Shown: positions 1 to 9,576 of the stretch, in pieces
Layout of the letters: every line of letters begins with the position of its first letter
Numbering within the stretch: position 1 is the stretch's first letter
Origin: Tilletia caries
Lineage: Eukaryota > Basidiomycota > Exobasidiomycetes > Tilletiales > Tilletiaceae
Reading direction: 5' to 3'
Length of the DNA: 64,000 nt
Assembly (NCBI GenBank): GCA_032718865.1
Contig: JALUTQ010000041.1
Coordinates: 930,001 to 994,000 of the forward strand
Translations under genes and position numbers: made by a program
The notes under the pieces: generated by a model
What the model saw: only the letters and a program-made list of their open reading frames with translations
What the model was told of the DNA's origin: nothing
Databases searched by the model: none

Positions 1-843
1 GTCGCGCTTCAGTTCAGGGTCAAGCCTGAGCCGATGGATGAGGACGATGGGGATGTGCCGCGTTTGGTGACACTCCCTGGTCAGGCGCGAGGGAAGGGGA
101 AAAAGCGAGCGCTGGATGAAGTCTCGCAGGGCTGCGGTGGCTCGGGCCTTGACGATGCTACGCCTCGGCCTGGTCCGACGGAGGAGAAAGGCCGTTTGGC
201 TGCTGCTGACGACGACGACGGTCGACATGCTCGGCGCCCACACTCCGGTCCGTCTTCTGGAGTATCGGACAGGGTCGATCGTCGGGATCGCTCTCGCTCG
301 CGCTCTCGTTCCCGCTCTCGCTCTCGCCCCCAGTCCCGAGAGCGGAAACGAGAACGGGACCGGGTCGCAGAGCATGAATCTTCTTCGCGCTCTGCGATCA
401 GCAGCACGGGTCGTGAACGAGATCGGGAGCGGGATGGGAGGGCCTCGGATCGAGACCGAGACCGGGAATGGGAACGGGAACGGGTGAAGGAACGAGACCG
501 AGAACGAGAACGAGGGCCGCGCTATATCGACTCCGATCGGGATCGTGATCAGGACCGAGCATACGATCGAGAACCGCTTTCCGTCCGACTCGCACGATAT
601 GAGCGTGGGTCAGAGAGAGACGGCGGCGGCGGCGTACGAGATTGGCGCGATCGCGAGCGCGACTGGAACCATGACCGGGATCGTGACCGTGACCGTGACC
701 GTGACCGTGACCGCGGTCGTGACTGGGACCGCAGCCGGGAGGAGCGGGGACGAGACGGGCCCCGAGAACGAGAGCGGGAGTGGCGGGGTGGTGGGAATGG
801 GTCGGATCCGTACCCGGCCGAGAAGCGGGCGCGTCGAGATTGA
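1..843 (+). CDS. 3' end of an RD/RS-rich nuclear protein gene
   Basis: The frame is open from base 1 to a TGA at 841-843, so only the C-terminal 280 residues are present. A VKPEP stretch (sumoylation-like) at the start is followed by a basic, acidic-alternating tail of RS and then RD/RE dipeptides. The region around 676-712 is a tandem GACCGT hexamer coding for an RD run. Such tails occur on mRNA-processing and export factors; THO complex subunit 2 is one fungal protein with a similar end, but nothing here identifies the gene. Function inferred only as probable nuclear RNA-related protein. The first in-frame Met (34) is not the start, because the frame continues upstream off the window. Confidence 0.65.
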   Translation, partial: VALQFRVKPEPMDEDDGDVPRLVTLPGQARGKGKKRALDEVSQGCGGSGLDDATPRPGPTEEKGRLAAADDDDGRHARRPHSGPSSGVSDRVDRRDRSRSRSRSRSRSRPQSRERKRERDRVAEHESSSRSAISSTGRERDRERDGRASDRDRDREWERERVKERDRERERGPRYIDSDRDRDQDRAYDREPLSVRLARYERGSERDGGGGVRDWRDRERDWNHDRDRDRDRDRDRDRGRDWDRSREERGRDGPREREREWRGGGNGSDPYPAEKRARRD

Positions 844-881
844 GGGAATGCTGCCTCCTCCTCTCGCGCCGGCGGGCGGGT

Positions 882-1089
882 CACCTAGCTTGATCTTCCT
901 CTCGGATTCGGACTTTTCCTTGACCGAATGGTCATCATTTGTCAAGTTGACACAGTCCGCAGAGACACACAAGGTTCCGATTTCGCCTCCCCTCCCTGAG
1001 GCACTGATGGTCCTTTCCCTTCAGTACGTAAACGCAATCATCATCGCTAATGGTCACGCTCTTTCGACCCCTTCCACCGCAATTGGAAA
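882..1089. repeat. Dispersed repeat A, copy 1
   Basis: This stretch is clearly related, with indels, to 5821-6002. Both share TGATCTTCCT near the start, a TTTGTCAAGTTG word, a GAGGC(A/G)CTGATG word, and an end with a GCTAAT..GGCACGC-like block followed by a CCACCGC word. No coding capacity was recognised. It may be a decayed transposon or a duplicated promoter or leader segment. Confidence 0.55.
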
Positions 1090-1345
1090 GACATCATTCT
1101 TGCGCCCAGCAGAGGTGGAAGCCCAACAGCCCAATAACAGTTGCTGATCTTCTTCCTCCCTCCTTTCAACGTTTCTTATCCCTTCCCCCGTTCTTCCCCG
1201 TTCATCCTCCTTAGTCCTGATTGGCACAGTACATCGACACCGGATACTTGAACCACAATGGCAGATAGTTCCGTTCCCAGCTCCCACCGACTTCCCGCCG
1301 CGGCCAAATGACCAGCTTGGCTCAACCATCACGTCCGGCCGTGGG
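1085..1345 (+). repeat. Dispersed repeat B, copy 1, with a 17-codon mini-ORF
   Basis: Related to 15405-15705. Shared words include GTTGCTGATCTTCTTCCT and GCCGCGGCCAAATGA. Both copies keep a short ORF beginning MAD(S/A)SVPS and ending AAAK then TGA (1258-1311 here; 15633-15686 in the other copy) at the same relative place. It may be a residual first exon of a duplicated gene. Confidence 0.55.
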
Positions 1346-1948
1346 GTCCGTCCTGACTCGTGAACGGACGGCCAACGACGTCGCACGGCTCATGGGGAGA
1401 GCCGATGTCCGACGGGACTTTGCCTTGTAAGGTACGATGAGTTGGTACTTCGTGTAAGTAGAGGGAGGAACCCATGTCACATGAGTGGCGTGTGCTCTTG
1501 TTACGAGTGTGCAATGCGATGAGGGCTGACTTCCACCCCATCATTTCCTGTACTCCCTTTGCCTTCACTTCACTTCACTTCACATCTTCATTTCCCTCTC
1601 ATTCTAGACCGCCTCGCCGAACTCCCTTCCCAGATACGCATATATTCTCCGTCTTGCCGTCGCTCTCGCTCCCTATAGAGGGCGAGCTCGTAGCAGGTCC
1701 CTCCCCCCGGTCTTCGACCTTTTTTACTCACACTTCGCTCCTTTGTCATCTCTCAGCTCGCCCTCGCTTGATTATTCCTCGCTCTCGCCCACTAACTCTC
1801 ATCTGTTCCTAGGAAACCCGACCCTCAAGCAGGTTATCGACCATACCGTTCTCCGCCATAACCCATAACCTCTCGCCTTCTTCCCTCCCATATCCCCTCT
1901 GCACAGATTTTTTCCTCTCGTCGCCGTTCATTCTCTCCCCTCGTCAAA

Positions 1949-2250
1949 ATGAGGTTCGCTGTCTTGGCTTCCATCCCCACCCGCCCCGCCGCCCTAAGCC
2001 CTCGCTCTCAGCGTCCAGGAACGACTGCCCGCTCGCAAGTGTGGCACTGCCCATCCACTTCGCCGCCGCCGCTGAGGCCAAAAACCAACAGCTCGCCAAG
2101 GCCTACAGCCAATAGGCCGTCGAATTGCCCTGTTTTTTTCCAGGTTTCGTACCCGGGCGACGATGTTCACTCTGTTCACAACTTCATGGAGCTCGATCTA
2201 ACGATTCCCTTTCCGGGTCCCTGGCTGATGTGGTTCTTTTGCGGGCTCGT
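1949..2250 (+). pseudogene. Remnant of an unidentified gene start
   Basis: A promoter-like pyrimidine tract precedes ATG at 1949. The next 150 bases look coding but need a change of frame: an Arg/Ser/Ala-rich start (mitochondrial-presequence-like) in one frame, then a segment ending AKNQQLAKAY before a TAG in another. A tract of seven T residues followed by CCAG near 2143 looks like an intron acceptor. The reading is then lost in the MITE at 2258. The product cannot be identified. I read it as a decayed 5' gene fragment. Confidence 0.35.
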
Positions 2251-2257
2251 CTATTGG

Positions 2258-2579
2258 CCGACCCGGAGGGAGTTTCAAAGTCCCAAAAAAACCGTGAGAA
2301 GATGAGAAGTTGACCCCACTTCTCACGTTTGTGATATCACGATGGCAATTTTACTATGGAGGAGACTTCTTCCGCCCAAACCCATGAGAAGTGGGAACCC
2401 CCAGTGTGAGAAGCTGGAAAACCTACGTCATCGACCTACTTTTCACCAAAACTCACACAACTCACACCTTAACCCCAGGGGGCACTCATAGACACATCGT
2501 GAGAAGTCCACTTTTTATCTCACACTTTGGACATATCATGATATATTTTGCCGGACTTTGAAACTCCCTCCCGGGTCGG
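2258..2579. mobile_element. MITE-like element with about 26-bp inverted ends
   Basis: Left end 2258-2283 and the reverse complement of right end 2553-2579 match over CCGACCCGG(G)AGGGAGTTTC and onward to AAGTCC with a single one-base gap. The interior is AT-richer, has no ORF, and carries repeated GAGAAGT/ACTTCTC words that can fold back (for example around 2290-2330). No clear target duplication was seen. A short GTCTATTGGCCGACCC word just left (2249-2264) recurs inverted near 2838-2853, so the element may be part of a larger palindromic unit. Confidence 0.6.
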
Positions 2580-2983
2580 TACCCGACCCCTCTGAGTTAC
2601 CCACTTTGACCGTCCCAGCAACGTACTTAATAATGCGGGCTCAAATTTCGCATGGATGTCAAGGACGCATGTACGCGTACTCATGCGAGATTTGAGGTCA
2701 TTTGATGCCGAATTGATGTTGAAGTCAAGGGAGGAGCCGTTTTCTTTGGCTTAAAGAGACGAAAAGTGGAAGTCTTTGTGGATTGAGAGCTCTGACTGCT
2801 CTAGTGCCGGGGTCGGCCCGTCGACCTAAACCGACCGGGGTCGGCCAATAGACCAATCCTTCTTTTGCGGCCCTTGTCCCTCATCGCCTCATCAGGTATA
2901 CTCCGACGACGTGTACAAGAACCAGAGTTCACCAACGGACAAATCATGCGCATGCGCGCCCTCTCACAGGCGTACGAGCCCTT
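2580..2983. other. Gene-free stretch with a hairpin
   Basis: No gene seen. Stems at 2640-2654 and 2682-2696 (CTCAAAT(T/C)TCGCATG) match 14 of 15 and could fold with a 27-nt loop. The right part abuts the LTR element. Confidence 0.4.
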
Positions 2984-3389
2984 TGTAGTCGAGAACCCAG
3001 TCGAGGGTAGGATTCTCGCCGAGGAAATAGAGTGGTTGCTAGAGAAGTGTGTGAGAGTGAACGAGAGAACGTAGCAGGCAAGGCAAACGAGGTGGATAGA
3101 GTGTATTGGGCAGAGCGGCGGGTAGATGATGGTTGTTAGATACAAAACGTCGTCTGGAAGAGGGGCGAAGACAGGAAGACGTGGAAATGAGAAGACGCAA
3201 TGGCCGAGCCTCGAGACAGTGGAAGGTCGTAGAAGGACATAGAGCGGGATCAGAGCGGTGTCTGCTCATTGATGGAAGGGAAACGCGTAGCAAGGTAAGG
3301 AAAAAGGGAAGGGAAAAAGAGGATGGTGATAGAGGGCAAAAAGGGAGTCAATGGTCGTGGCACAGGCCAGCTCCTCTCAGTTTACCACA
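2984..3389 (-). repeat. 3' LTR of gag-only element
   Basis: Partner of the repeat at 5400-5803. The element-strand sequence just before it (3390-3402) reads TGGGGAGA-like purines, a weak polypurine tract. Confidence 0.85.
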
Positions 3390-3583
3390 TCTCCCCAGAC
3401 CAAGATGAAAAGCATGGTATGCCTTTTCATCGAAACCAAATGGTGCTGGGATGGCCACGACTGTCTGGACGGGCGAGGAATCGGCGGGACGGATGAGGAT
3501 GCCAGACGGTGTCGGGTGTCGGAGGATGGCGGGTAAATGCTGGAGGGAGAGCGAAATGAGATGGCGTTCCTCGGGCAGCGGGA

Positions 3584-4993
3584 CTACGTTATCGCCGGGT
3601 GGAACAGGTCGAGGCCACCGAACTGAGATTGAGACGCTTCGCTCCTGCATGTGTGCGAGACTCCCAAAAAGCTTGGCGACGAGGCGAGCTTGACAACAAC
3701 TCGACCGATCGTCTTTGCTGCTCGAACAGGGGAAAACGACGACGGGGACTGAGGTGCATCAGAGACTCGATGGCGAGCAGACGAGCGAGAAGAGTGGCGA
3801 GGGAGAGACGAGTGGCGAGGGCGAGACGAGTTTCGAGGGCAAGACGAGTAACGAGAGCGAGACGAGGAAGGCAACGAGCAACGAGTGTGAAGCGAGGAGT
3901 TTGACGAAGATGAGGCGGCAGAGTCTGAGTCTGAGGTCGGCGACAAAGGGGTCAAGACAGGTGAAGGCAACGGGTAGCCTGGCTCGAGGGGTCCTGCTGA
4001 CCGAGTATCTTGTCCTTGCGAGTCTTCTGAACTTGTAGATAAGTCTCGAATCGAGTCTTCTTGATCGTGATCGACCCCAATCAATGTGTCGAGCTCGTCC
4101 AAAGCCAGCGACGAGGGAAAGGAAGAGAGCGACTCAAGGCTTGAAACGTCGACGTCTTGATCGTTCGGCGATTCCTTCACGCAGGCTCCAGGCAAGATTG
4201 AAGACATCCTTGGCAATACCGACGAGCCTGAAAGAGAAACCAACGAGCCATCTTCAACGCATCCTTCCACGGGCGAAAGCAAAGAGCAGGTTTCTTGGGC
4301 AATACCGCAGTTCTCCGAAGCTACCGGAACCGCGGAAGGGGGCGAGACTGGACTTGTCTGAGGCGGGTGTAATAGACCGACGTTGTCCAACGAGTTGACT
4401 GCGTGATTGCTGAGGGCGAGATAGGTCTGAGCTGCGACCGTGACTTGAAGGGAAGATGGTGACAAGCCTTGTACGGCATCCAGGAGTCCCTTATCTTGAA
4501 AATCGACTCTGAATCCTTCTGGTATCCCGTACCAAAACAACTCGTCGAACTGAAGTCGACCAATCTTGCCGTCCTCGAGTAACCGATACCCAATCCGATC
4601 GAAGCGCGTCTTGTACCTGAGAAAATCGTTGATTGTCTCGAGCTTGCTGTCTCCGTTGGCATACTCCTCGGCGAGCTTCCGGAGGTCCGATCGACGGTAT
4701 TCCGAGGCTTGCTGGCGTGGGTAAATGGTCTTGAGTGCCTTGATCATTGCCTTCGGGTCGCGTTGCCTGTAGCATGGCAAGTCCTTGAGCAGCTTCCGAA
4801 CGCTTGATCCGCAGTAATGGAAGAGTGCTTCTGCGTGAACATCCTTGTCGTCAACATCGTGCGAGTCAAGCAAGTCTTGAACCTCGCGAAGGAACGACCG
4901 AAGGGCTTCTCTATCGCCGCGGAAACGACTCGGCGCACCAGAAGAGCCTCGAGCAGGAAGGGTGACGATATCTTGACGAGTCTTGCGCGACAT
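3584..4993 (-). CDS. Gag-like protein of non-autonomous LTR element
   Basis: A 469-residue ORF from the ATG at 4993 (MSRKTRQDIV) to TAG at 3584. An N-terminal helical region, about residues 15-200, has the look of a Ty3/gypsy capsid-type gag (charged helices, YCGSSVRKLL and KLAEEYANG-like words). The C-terminal half is Ser/Asp-rich, ending in a repeated PRxSS/PRHSS array coded by a GAGACGAG-type tandem repeat. No CCHC zinc knuckle is seen. The frame stays open upstream to 5122 but without an ATG before 4993. It presumably packages element RNA. No pol ORF follows, and 200 bp separate its stop from the 3' LTR. Confidence 0.75.
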   Translation of the reverse strand: MSRKTRQDIVTLPARGSSGAPSRFRGDREALRSFLREVQDLLDSHDVDDKDVHAEALFHYCGSSVRKLLKDLPCYRQRDPKAMIKALKTIYPRQQASEYRRSDLRKLAEEYANGDSKLETINDFLRYKTRFDRIGYRLLEDGKIGRLQFDELFWYGIPEGFRVDFQDKGLLDAVQGLSPSSLQVTVAAQTYLALSNHAVNSLDNVGLLHPPQTSPVSPPSAVPVASENCGIAQETCSLLSPVEGCVEDGSLVSLSGSSVLPRMSSILPGACVKESPNDQDVDVSSLESLSSFPSSLALDELDTLIGVDHDQEDSIRDLSTSSEDSQGQDTRSAGPLEPGYPLPSPVLTPLSPTSDSDSAASSSSNSSLHTRCSLPSSSRSRYSSCPRNSSRPRHSSLPRHSSRSSARHRVSDAPQSPSSFSPVRAAKTIGRVVVKLASSPSFLGVSHTCRSEASQSQFGGLDLFHPAIT

Positions 4994-5380
4994 ACCGTGG
5001 TGACGACGAGCGGTAATGATCCGAGCTGCCAGGCAGCGACGCAAGCGAGCGGCAATGCCGACGAGGAGTTCAGCGAGCTGAGCGACGAGGAGACGGAGAC
5101 GGAGCCAAAGGAAAGGGGGCAAGGCGACTCAGGTCGAGGAAGTCGAGGGCGCGAGTAACCTTTCGAGAGACGACGAGAAAGAGATAGGCGTTGGCCGAGG
5201 AGAGGTCGAGCAAGTCCCAGAAAGCAGGCGATGGACAACGAGAAAGATGAGGAGCGGGTGACGACGAGGAGGATAACGACCGACGACGGGAGGCAAAGGA
5301 TCGGCTGAACGAGTGGCGAGGCGACGAGGCAACGAGGGGCGAGACGGCGAGGAAGCGAGGGGGCCGATCGAAGACGAGGC

Positions 5381-5396
5381 GGAGGCGGAGCTACCA
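5381..5396 (-). other. Candidate primer-binding site
   Basis: On the element strand, three bases after the 5' LTR, the sequence begins TGGTAGCTCCGCC. The yeast initiator-Met tRNA 3' end would predict TGGTAGCGCCGC, so 11 of 12 bases agree. This suggests initiator tRNA priming, though the host tRNA sequence is not known here. Confidence 0.5.
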
Positions 5397-5399
5397 GTT

Positions 5400-5803
5400 T
5401 GTAGTCGAGAACCCAGTCGAGGGTAGGATTCTCGCCGAGGAAATAGAGTGGTTGCTAGAGAAGTGTGTGAGAGTGAACGAGAGAACGTAGCAGGCAAGGC
5501 AAACGAGGTGGATAGAGTGTATTGGGCAGAGCGGCGGGTAGATGATGGTTGTTAGATACAAAACGTCGTCTGGAAGAGGGGCGAAGACAGGAAGACGTGG
5601 AAATGAGAAGGCGCAATGGCCGAGCCTCGAGACAGTGGAAGGTCGTAGAAGGACATAGAGCGGGATCAGAGCGGTGTCTGCTCATTGATGGAAGGGAAAC
5701 GCGTAGCAAGGTAAGGAAAAGGGAAGGGAAAAGAGGATGGTGATAGAGGGCAAAAAGGGAGTCAATGGTCGTGGCACAGGCCAGCTCCTCTCAGTTTACC
5801 ACA
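5400..5803 (-). repeat. 5' LTR of gag-only element
   Basis: Direct repeat of 2984-3389 with TG..CA termini in element orientation. It is the 5' LTR because gag reads leftwards. The antisense ORF of 84 codons found in both LTRs is a shadow, not a gene. Confidence 0.85.
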
Positions 5804-6632
5804 CCTTCCCTGAGCAACGGGCCTGATCTTCCTTTCACATCGGACTTTCCCTTGTTCGAATGTTCTTTTTGTCAAGTTGCCTACATACATCAATTGCGCC
5901 TCCTTGAGGCGCTGATGAAGCTACATACTTATTCCCTCCAGTAGTACGCAACGTAACCATCGCTAATCAATTGGCCACGCTCTTCCGACGCGTCCCACTC
6001 CCACCGCCATCATGTTGTCGATCTAAAAACCAGTCAACTCCGTCAGACGCAAGTGAGTGAGGTGAATCAAATCACGCTGACAGCTTACAGCAGAATCGTT
6101 TCCTGCTTCTCGATTCTTCCGGCTTCCCGTACGTTATGCACGCCCGAGCCACCTGTGGCAGCTGATTGGTGACGACCACTGACTGACTCATTCGCTCTCC
6201 CTACAGGCTACAACTCGATGGGCAATGGGCATTATGTTGTCGGTCTCGAGCACCGCCTCCGCACGACTACTGCCTGGTAGTTTCGGTCTTCCGTCAACCG
6301 CGCTACACCAATTCTGACGTCGCTGCCATATGGATTCTGGAGATTGACTTGCTCATTCTCTCACCACTCATGCTCATCCGTCCGCTCATCCTCTCTCCTT
6401 GCTCTACACAGCCAACAGTGCGCTTCACGACAGGATTCGAAGCCCGCGACGGCGTCACAGTGCCTATAAAGGCAAGCTCATCCGATGCTCACATTTTTGT
6501 TCAGCTTGCTCACCATCTCACACTTTCATCTGCTCTCAGCCACATAGCATAACCTTCACAAATCACACCGCCTTTTCTTGTCATAACAGGTTTGCTCTTC
6601 TACATCCTCTATCCATCCCAATCTTCTTCAGC
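5804..6632 (+). other. Dispersed repeat A copy 2, exon-like debris and promoter
   Basis: About 5821-6002 is the second copy of repeat A (see 882-1089). From 6003 to 6340 there are splice-like GT/AG signals and short open segments (for example ending GHYVVGLEHRLRTTTAW then TAG near 6280) that I could not tie to a gene. A TATAAA at 6464-6469 and a pyrimidine-rich leader serve the gene at 6633. Confidence 0.4.
6464..6469 (+). promoter_or_regulatory. TATA box of the secreted-protein gene at 6633
   Basis: TATAAAGGC lies about 165 bp before the ATG, followed by a CT-rich leader. This is typical of strongly expressed fungal secreted-protein genes. Confidence 0.4.
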
Positions 6633-7391
6633 ATGCGCCTCACACTCGCCCTCGCTACCGTCGCTTCCCTCTTCGCCGCTTGCAGCGCCGCGCCTCTCGA
6701 GCCTCGTCAGGGTACGGATCTCAGCGCGATCGATTGCACCGGCCAGATCATCGTTGGCAACCTGGTCGTGCGAAACCCGGACCAAAGCACCCACCTTGCC
6801 TCCTTCGTCAAGGGCGACACCGACGGTCAAGGCCGACTGAAGCTGACCACCAAGTTCAACGGTGTCCCTTCTCCTGCGTCCTCCAAATCGCCGCGCAGAT
6901 TTGCACAAGCTACGAGTATGTCACCAATGGTCGTCGCCAAGAAAACATCCTGACAGGATTCATCACACCCAACAACCACCGCGACAAGGCTCTCACTGTC
7001 GCTGCCTCCGGTGCGGGAAAGCCGTCCAGCCTGGTCAGCGACGTCAAGGCCTCTTCCAAGTTTACTAGAGACAGTCTCCACCAGTGGTTCCACCTTTACA
7101 ACAACGGTACCTTCTACGTGAGTCTTTTTTTGGGGGCATCTCGGACATTTTCCCCTGGGGCGAGCGTCTCTGATCACATTCCTCGTCCTCCCTCTCTCTT
7201 TTCTCGCGCAGAGCCTGGCTTACACTGGCCGCGAGAGCGGCAACACGGCCGGGTTCGTTTATGGTCCTGTCTCTCGTCGCTCTAGCGACTCACAGGATAT
7301 CTTCGTGGAGATGAAGCTCGATGATAACAGCCAGCTGATCTTTGACGGCTCCGTCAACCCTTTTGGCTACGCTCTCGAGCTCCACCCCTGA
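6633..7391 (+). pseudogene. Secreted protein gene with a one-base frameshift
   Basis: ATG at 6633 opens a classic signal peptide (MRLTLALATVASLFAACSAA) with a likely Kex2-type PRQ site after it. Exon 1 is 6633-7117 and exon 2 is 7212-7391, with a GTGAGT..GCAG intron. The summed length is 665 nt, one short of a multiple of three. The frame changes near 6860 (AACGG/TGTCC): before it reads KLTTKFNG, after it QIAAQICTSYEYVTN and on to NPFGYALELHP and TGA. Restoring one base would give about 221 residues. The family is not recognised; it looks like a Cys-containing secreted protein of unknown function. The missing base could be a true mutation or a sequencing error. Confidence 0.55.
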
Positions 7392-8126
7392 CCAGCACTC
7401 AGCGCCCAGCAGCGGAGGATCTGACCATATGTATACACTGCTCGTCCCCCGCCCTTTCTTCTTCCCACGGACATCAATGGACATCATCATTCTTCTTTAA
7501 TCTTACGGTCTGCGATTTCTTCTCCCCCGCAGGTTCAATTCCTGTGGCTGGAGTTGTTCTTCAAATTCACCATTTTGCACGCCCAGCTGGCCGCTGGCCT
7601 GTGGGTGAAAAGGCTCTGATCCTGAGATTGGTTCTTTAAACCCCCAGCCAAGTGCCAACTGTGTACGAAGGTGAAAGATACGGACAAGCAAGATGGACCC
7701 GGATGAAGAGCTGTTTAATTGCGGACTAGGGGGTCTCATCGCCCTCCCCAGGACCCCTCAAAGAAGCCATAAAAACATCTGCCACAGGAGTGAGAAAGGC
7801 AGGGCCAAGCAGGGCGGATGCAGTTGACGAAGCAGAATAGGTAGTGTCCATGTTTGAGGCGCTGGAAAGCGTGTTGGTGAAAGGATTGTGAGTTTATGAG
7901 GATGTGAGTGTGTGTAGAGGCAGGAAGTGTCCGTGTCGTACTGGAATGGTAGCGTTCGGGAGTGTGATTATTTGGCGAGTGCCAAAAGAAGATGGCCCGT
8001 GTGTGTCGAGGTATGCACAGAGGAGCGCTGTGAACGAGTACTGGGTGCTCAGAGACGGACCCGCGCCCGTTTGTGGAGAGGAGGCAAAGGGGCAGCGGGC
8101 TAGAAGCAGGGATTCGAGCATCTTGT
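7392..8126. other. Gene-free stretch
   Basis: 3' flanks of two converging gene bodies (6633-7391 plus, 8127-8528 minus). No additional gene or repeat was recognised. Confidence 0.4.
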
Positions 8127-8528
8127 CTAGGCAAGAAGGACGGAAAGAGCGGCAAGCCCTGCCACACCGGCCGAGAATCGGACGAGGACCGACGAAGAGC
8201 TGAGCTTGTGGTTCGACGAAGCGGCACTGTTGCTGCGACTGCCCCCAGTGGTTTGGGCGCCGCTCTGCGGCGGCAAGACTGAGGACGACGCGCCCGGTGC
8301 GGGCGTAGCAGCAGCTGAGGACGCGCTCGTGGAGGATGAACCGGGTGCAGTCACCCCATTGCTTGGGCTCGGTTGCGGGTTACAGTTGGACGAGGCTGGG
8401 GCATCGTGGGGTGGTGGGGCGTCGTCTCCCTCCTCATCCTGGTAGTAGGTTGAAGCGCCATAGATGCCAGGGTACTCTGCAATGTCGCCGACGCACTGTT
8501 CGAAGCCGTCGCTGTATGACGCCGGCAG
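8127..8528 (-). pseudogene. C-terminal exon of a split macrophage-activating-glycoprotein-like gene
   Basis: A 133-codon exon after a TTGACAG acceptor. It begins LPASYSDGFEQCVGDI, continues AEYPGIYGASTYY and a PxxSSNC word, then a Ser/Ala/Gly-rich spacer, and ends with a hydrophobic tail (VLVRFSAGVAGLAALSVLLA) typical of a GPI-attachment signal. This is the expected C-terminal part of the basidiomycete family often annotated as macrophage-activating glycoprotein. The N-terminal part lies at 13436-14447 on the same strand, 4.9 kb away. The exons that should lie directly upstream are replaced by unrelated DNA. Confidence 0.75.
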
Positions 8529-8757
8529 CTGTCAAGTAAAAGAAGGGCCGCACGGAGGCAGGCGAGGGGGGAGGGTCGCACGGAGGCAGGCGAACGAGAA
8601 GTCGAGAGTACATGTATCAGTGCACTCACCGGCAACCGAGCTAACTGTGATTATGCTCACGATCAAGGATGTTTAGACCCTTCTGAGCGGCGGAGAAGAT
8701 TTTACGCGTCAGAGAGATGTGTATATGTTTGTGTGAGCGCACGCGCCTATATCGCGA

Positions 8758-9430
8758 CGCGTGCTGGAGCGGGGAGACAGATAACTCACCGAAGCTGTCC
8801 TTGAGTCAGGGCAACAATGGCAACAATGAGCTCGACGGCATTCCGATTCACAGAAATGATTCAAACAGTCAGCCGAGTGCAGAGAAAGGGCAAAGATCTG
8901 GGATTCCGTGGAAAGATACTCACTCCGAAGGTGCGGAACGCGAGAAGGATGCTCACCGTGAGAGGCTGACCGATGGCCCAGCTGACGATGACGAGAGCGG
9001 GAATAACACCGACACTGAGGAAGAGTAAAGCTCCGGAAAGGGTGAGCAACACGAGCATAGATTCGATGCTCCGCCCGCGCAAAAAACTTGTACGTACGCG
9101 ATTTGAATGCTAGAACCGACTGCGACGGCAACTGCGATCTCCATCTTGCCCTTGTATGCCATCACAACCTACGCACGCGCGCACAAGAAATGAATTGGGA
9201 AGAAGCCATTTCATGTCAGATTCGGGAGGGCATCCTACATGCAAACAGGAACGAGGAAAACTCACCGCAGTTACGTGCTCCGCCGCGTTTCCAACAATAG
9301 GCAACAATATAATACCAATCAAGGCTTTAGGAATGCCGTAGTTCTTAGCGACCTCGTCAATAGCGCCGACGAGGTAGTTGCGTTGAAGCCAGAAGGAGGT
9401 GATGACAGTAGGACCGGCGGAGGGCGACCA
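8758..9430 (-). pseudogene. Scrambled Ca2+/H+ antiporter (CAX/VCX1) fragments
   Basis: On the minus strand from 9430: YLVGAIDEVAKNYGIPKAL, then GIILLPIVGNAAEHVTA, GTGAGT intron, VVMAYKGKMEIAVAVAVGSS and IQIA, intron, then a membrane segment ending SWAIGQPLT. These are the c-2 repeat of a vacuolar CAX exchanger. Next, at about 8774-8844, comes NAVELIVAIVALTQGQLR, which belongs to the c-1 repeat and should lie N-terminal of c-2. The order is therefore reversed, and both ends of the protein are missing. I read it as captured or rearranged exon debris, not a working transporter. Confidence 0.65.
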
Positions 9431-9431
9431 T

Positions 9432-9530
9432 TCGCGCAGTCCGAGTCGAGCATTCGCGGCGAGCGCGAGAGAGACCTAGCGAGCATTCAATCGCGGCGAG
9501 CGCGAGACATTCGCGGCGAGCGCGAGAGTG
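9432..9530. repeat. Minisatellite of ATTCGCGGCGAGCGCGAGA units
   Basis: Three imperfect copies of an ATTCGCGGCGAGCGCGAGA-type unit, the middle one interrupted (CATTCAATCGCGGCG), directly at the outer edge of the CAX fragments. Confidence 0.6.
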
Positions 9531-9576
9531 GTTGATGGAGGAGAGGAACAAGCAGTCGGCGAGGCGGCGTGAGGTA

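Larger units (their letters stand above)
844..1948. other. Gene-free stretch with dispersed repeat copies
   Basis: No convincing gene. It holds two dispersed-repeat copies (about 882-1089 and 1085-1345, listed separately). From about 1560 to 1948 it is pyrimidine-rich, with a TATA-like TATATTC at 1639-1645, resembling a fungal core promoter leading to the ATG at 1949. Confidence 0.5.
2984..5803 (-). mobile_element. Gag-only, non-autonomous LTR retrotransposon
   Basis: Two direct repeats of 406 and 404 bp (2984-3389 and 5400-5803) start TGTAG and end CCACA. They are flanked by a 4-bp direct repeat CCTT (2980-2983 and 5804-5807). They differ at about one substitution and a few homopolymer lengths, so the insertion is recent. 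Between them lies one minus-strand gag-like ORF and no protease, reverse transcriptase or integrase. At 2.8 kb the element must rely on a partner for reverse transcription and integration. Gag orientation makes the right repeat the 5' LTR. A candidate primer-binding site follows it three bases inside. Confidence 0.85.

Noticed and set aside
81..972. Several long ORFs antisense or out of frame to the RD/RS-rich gene
   Set aside because: They arise from the hexameric repeat, which is open in several frames.
3039..3293. 84-codon antisense ORF repeated at 5455-5709
   Set aside because: It lies wholly inside the LTRs; identity reflects LTR duplication, not a gene family.
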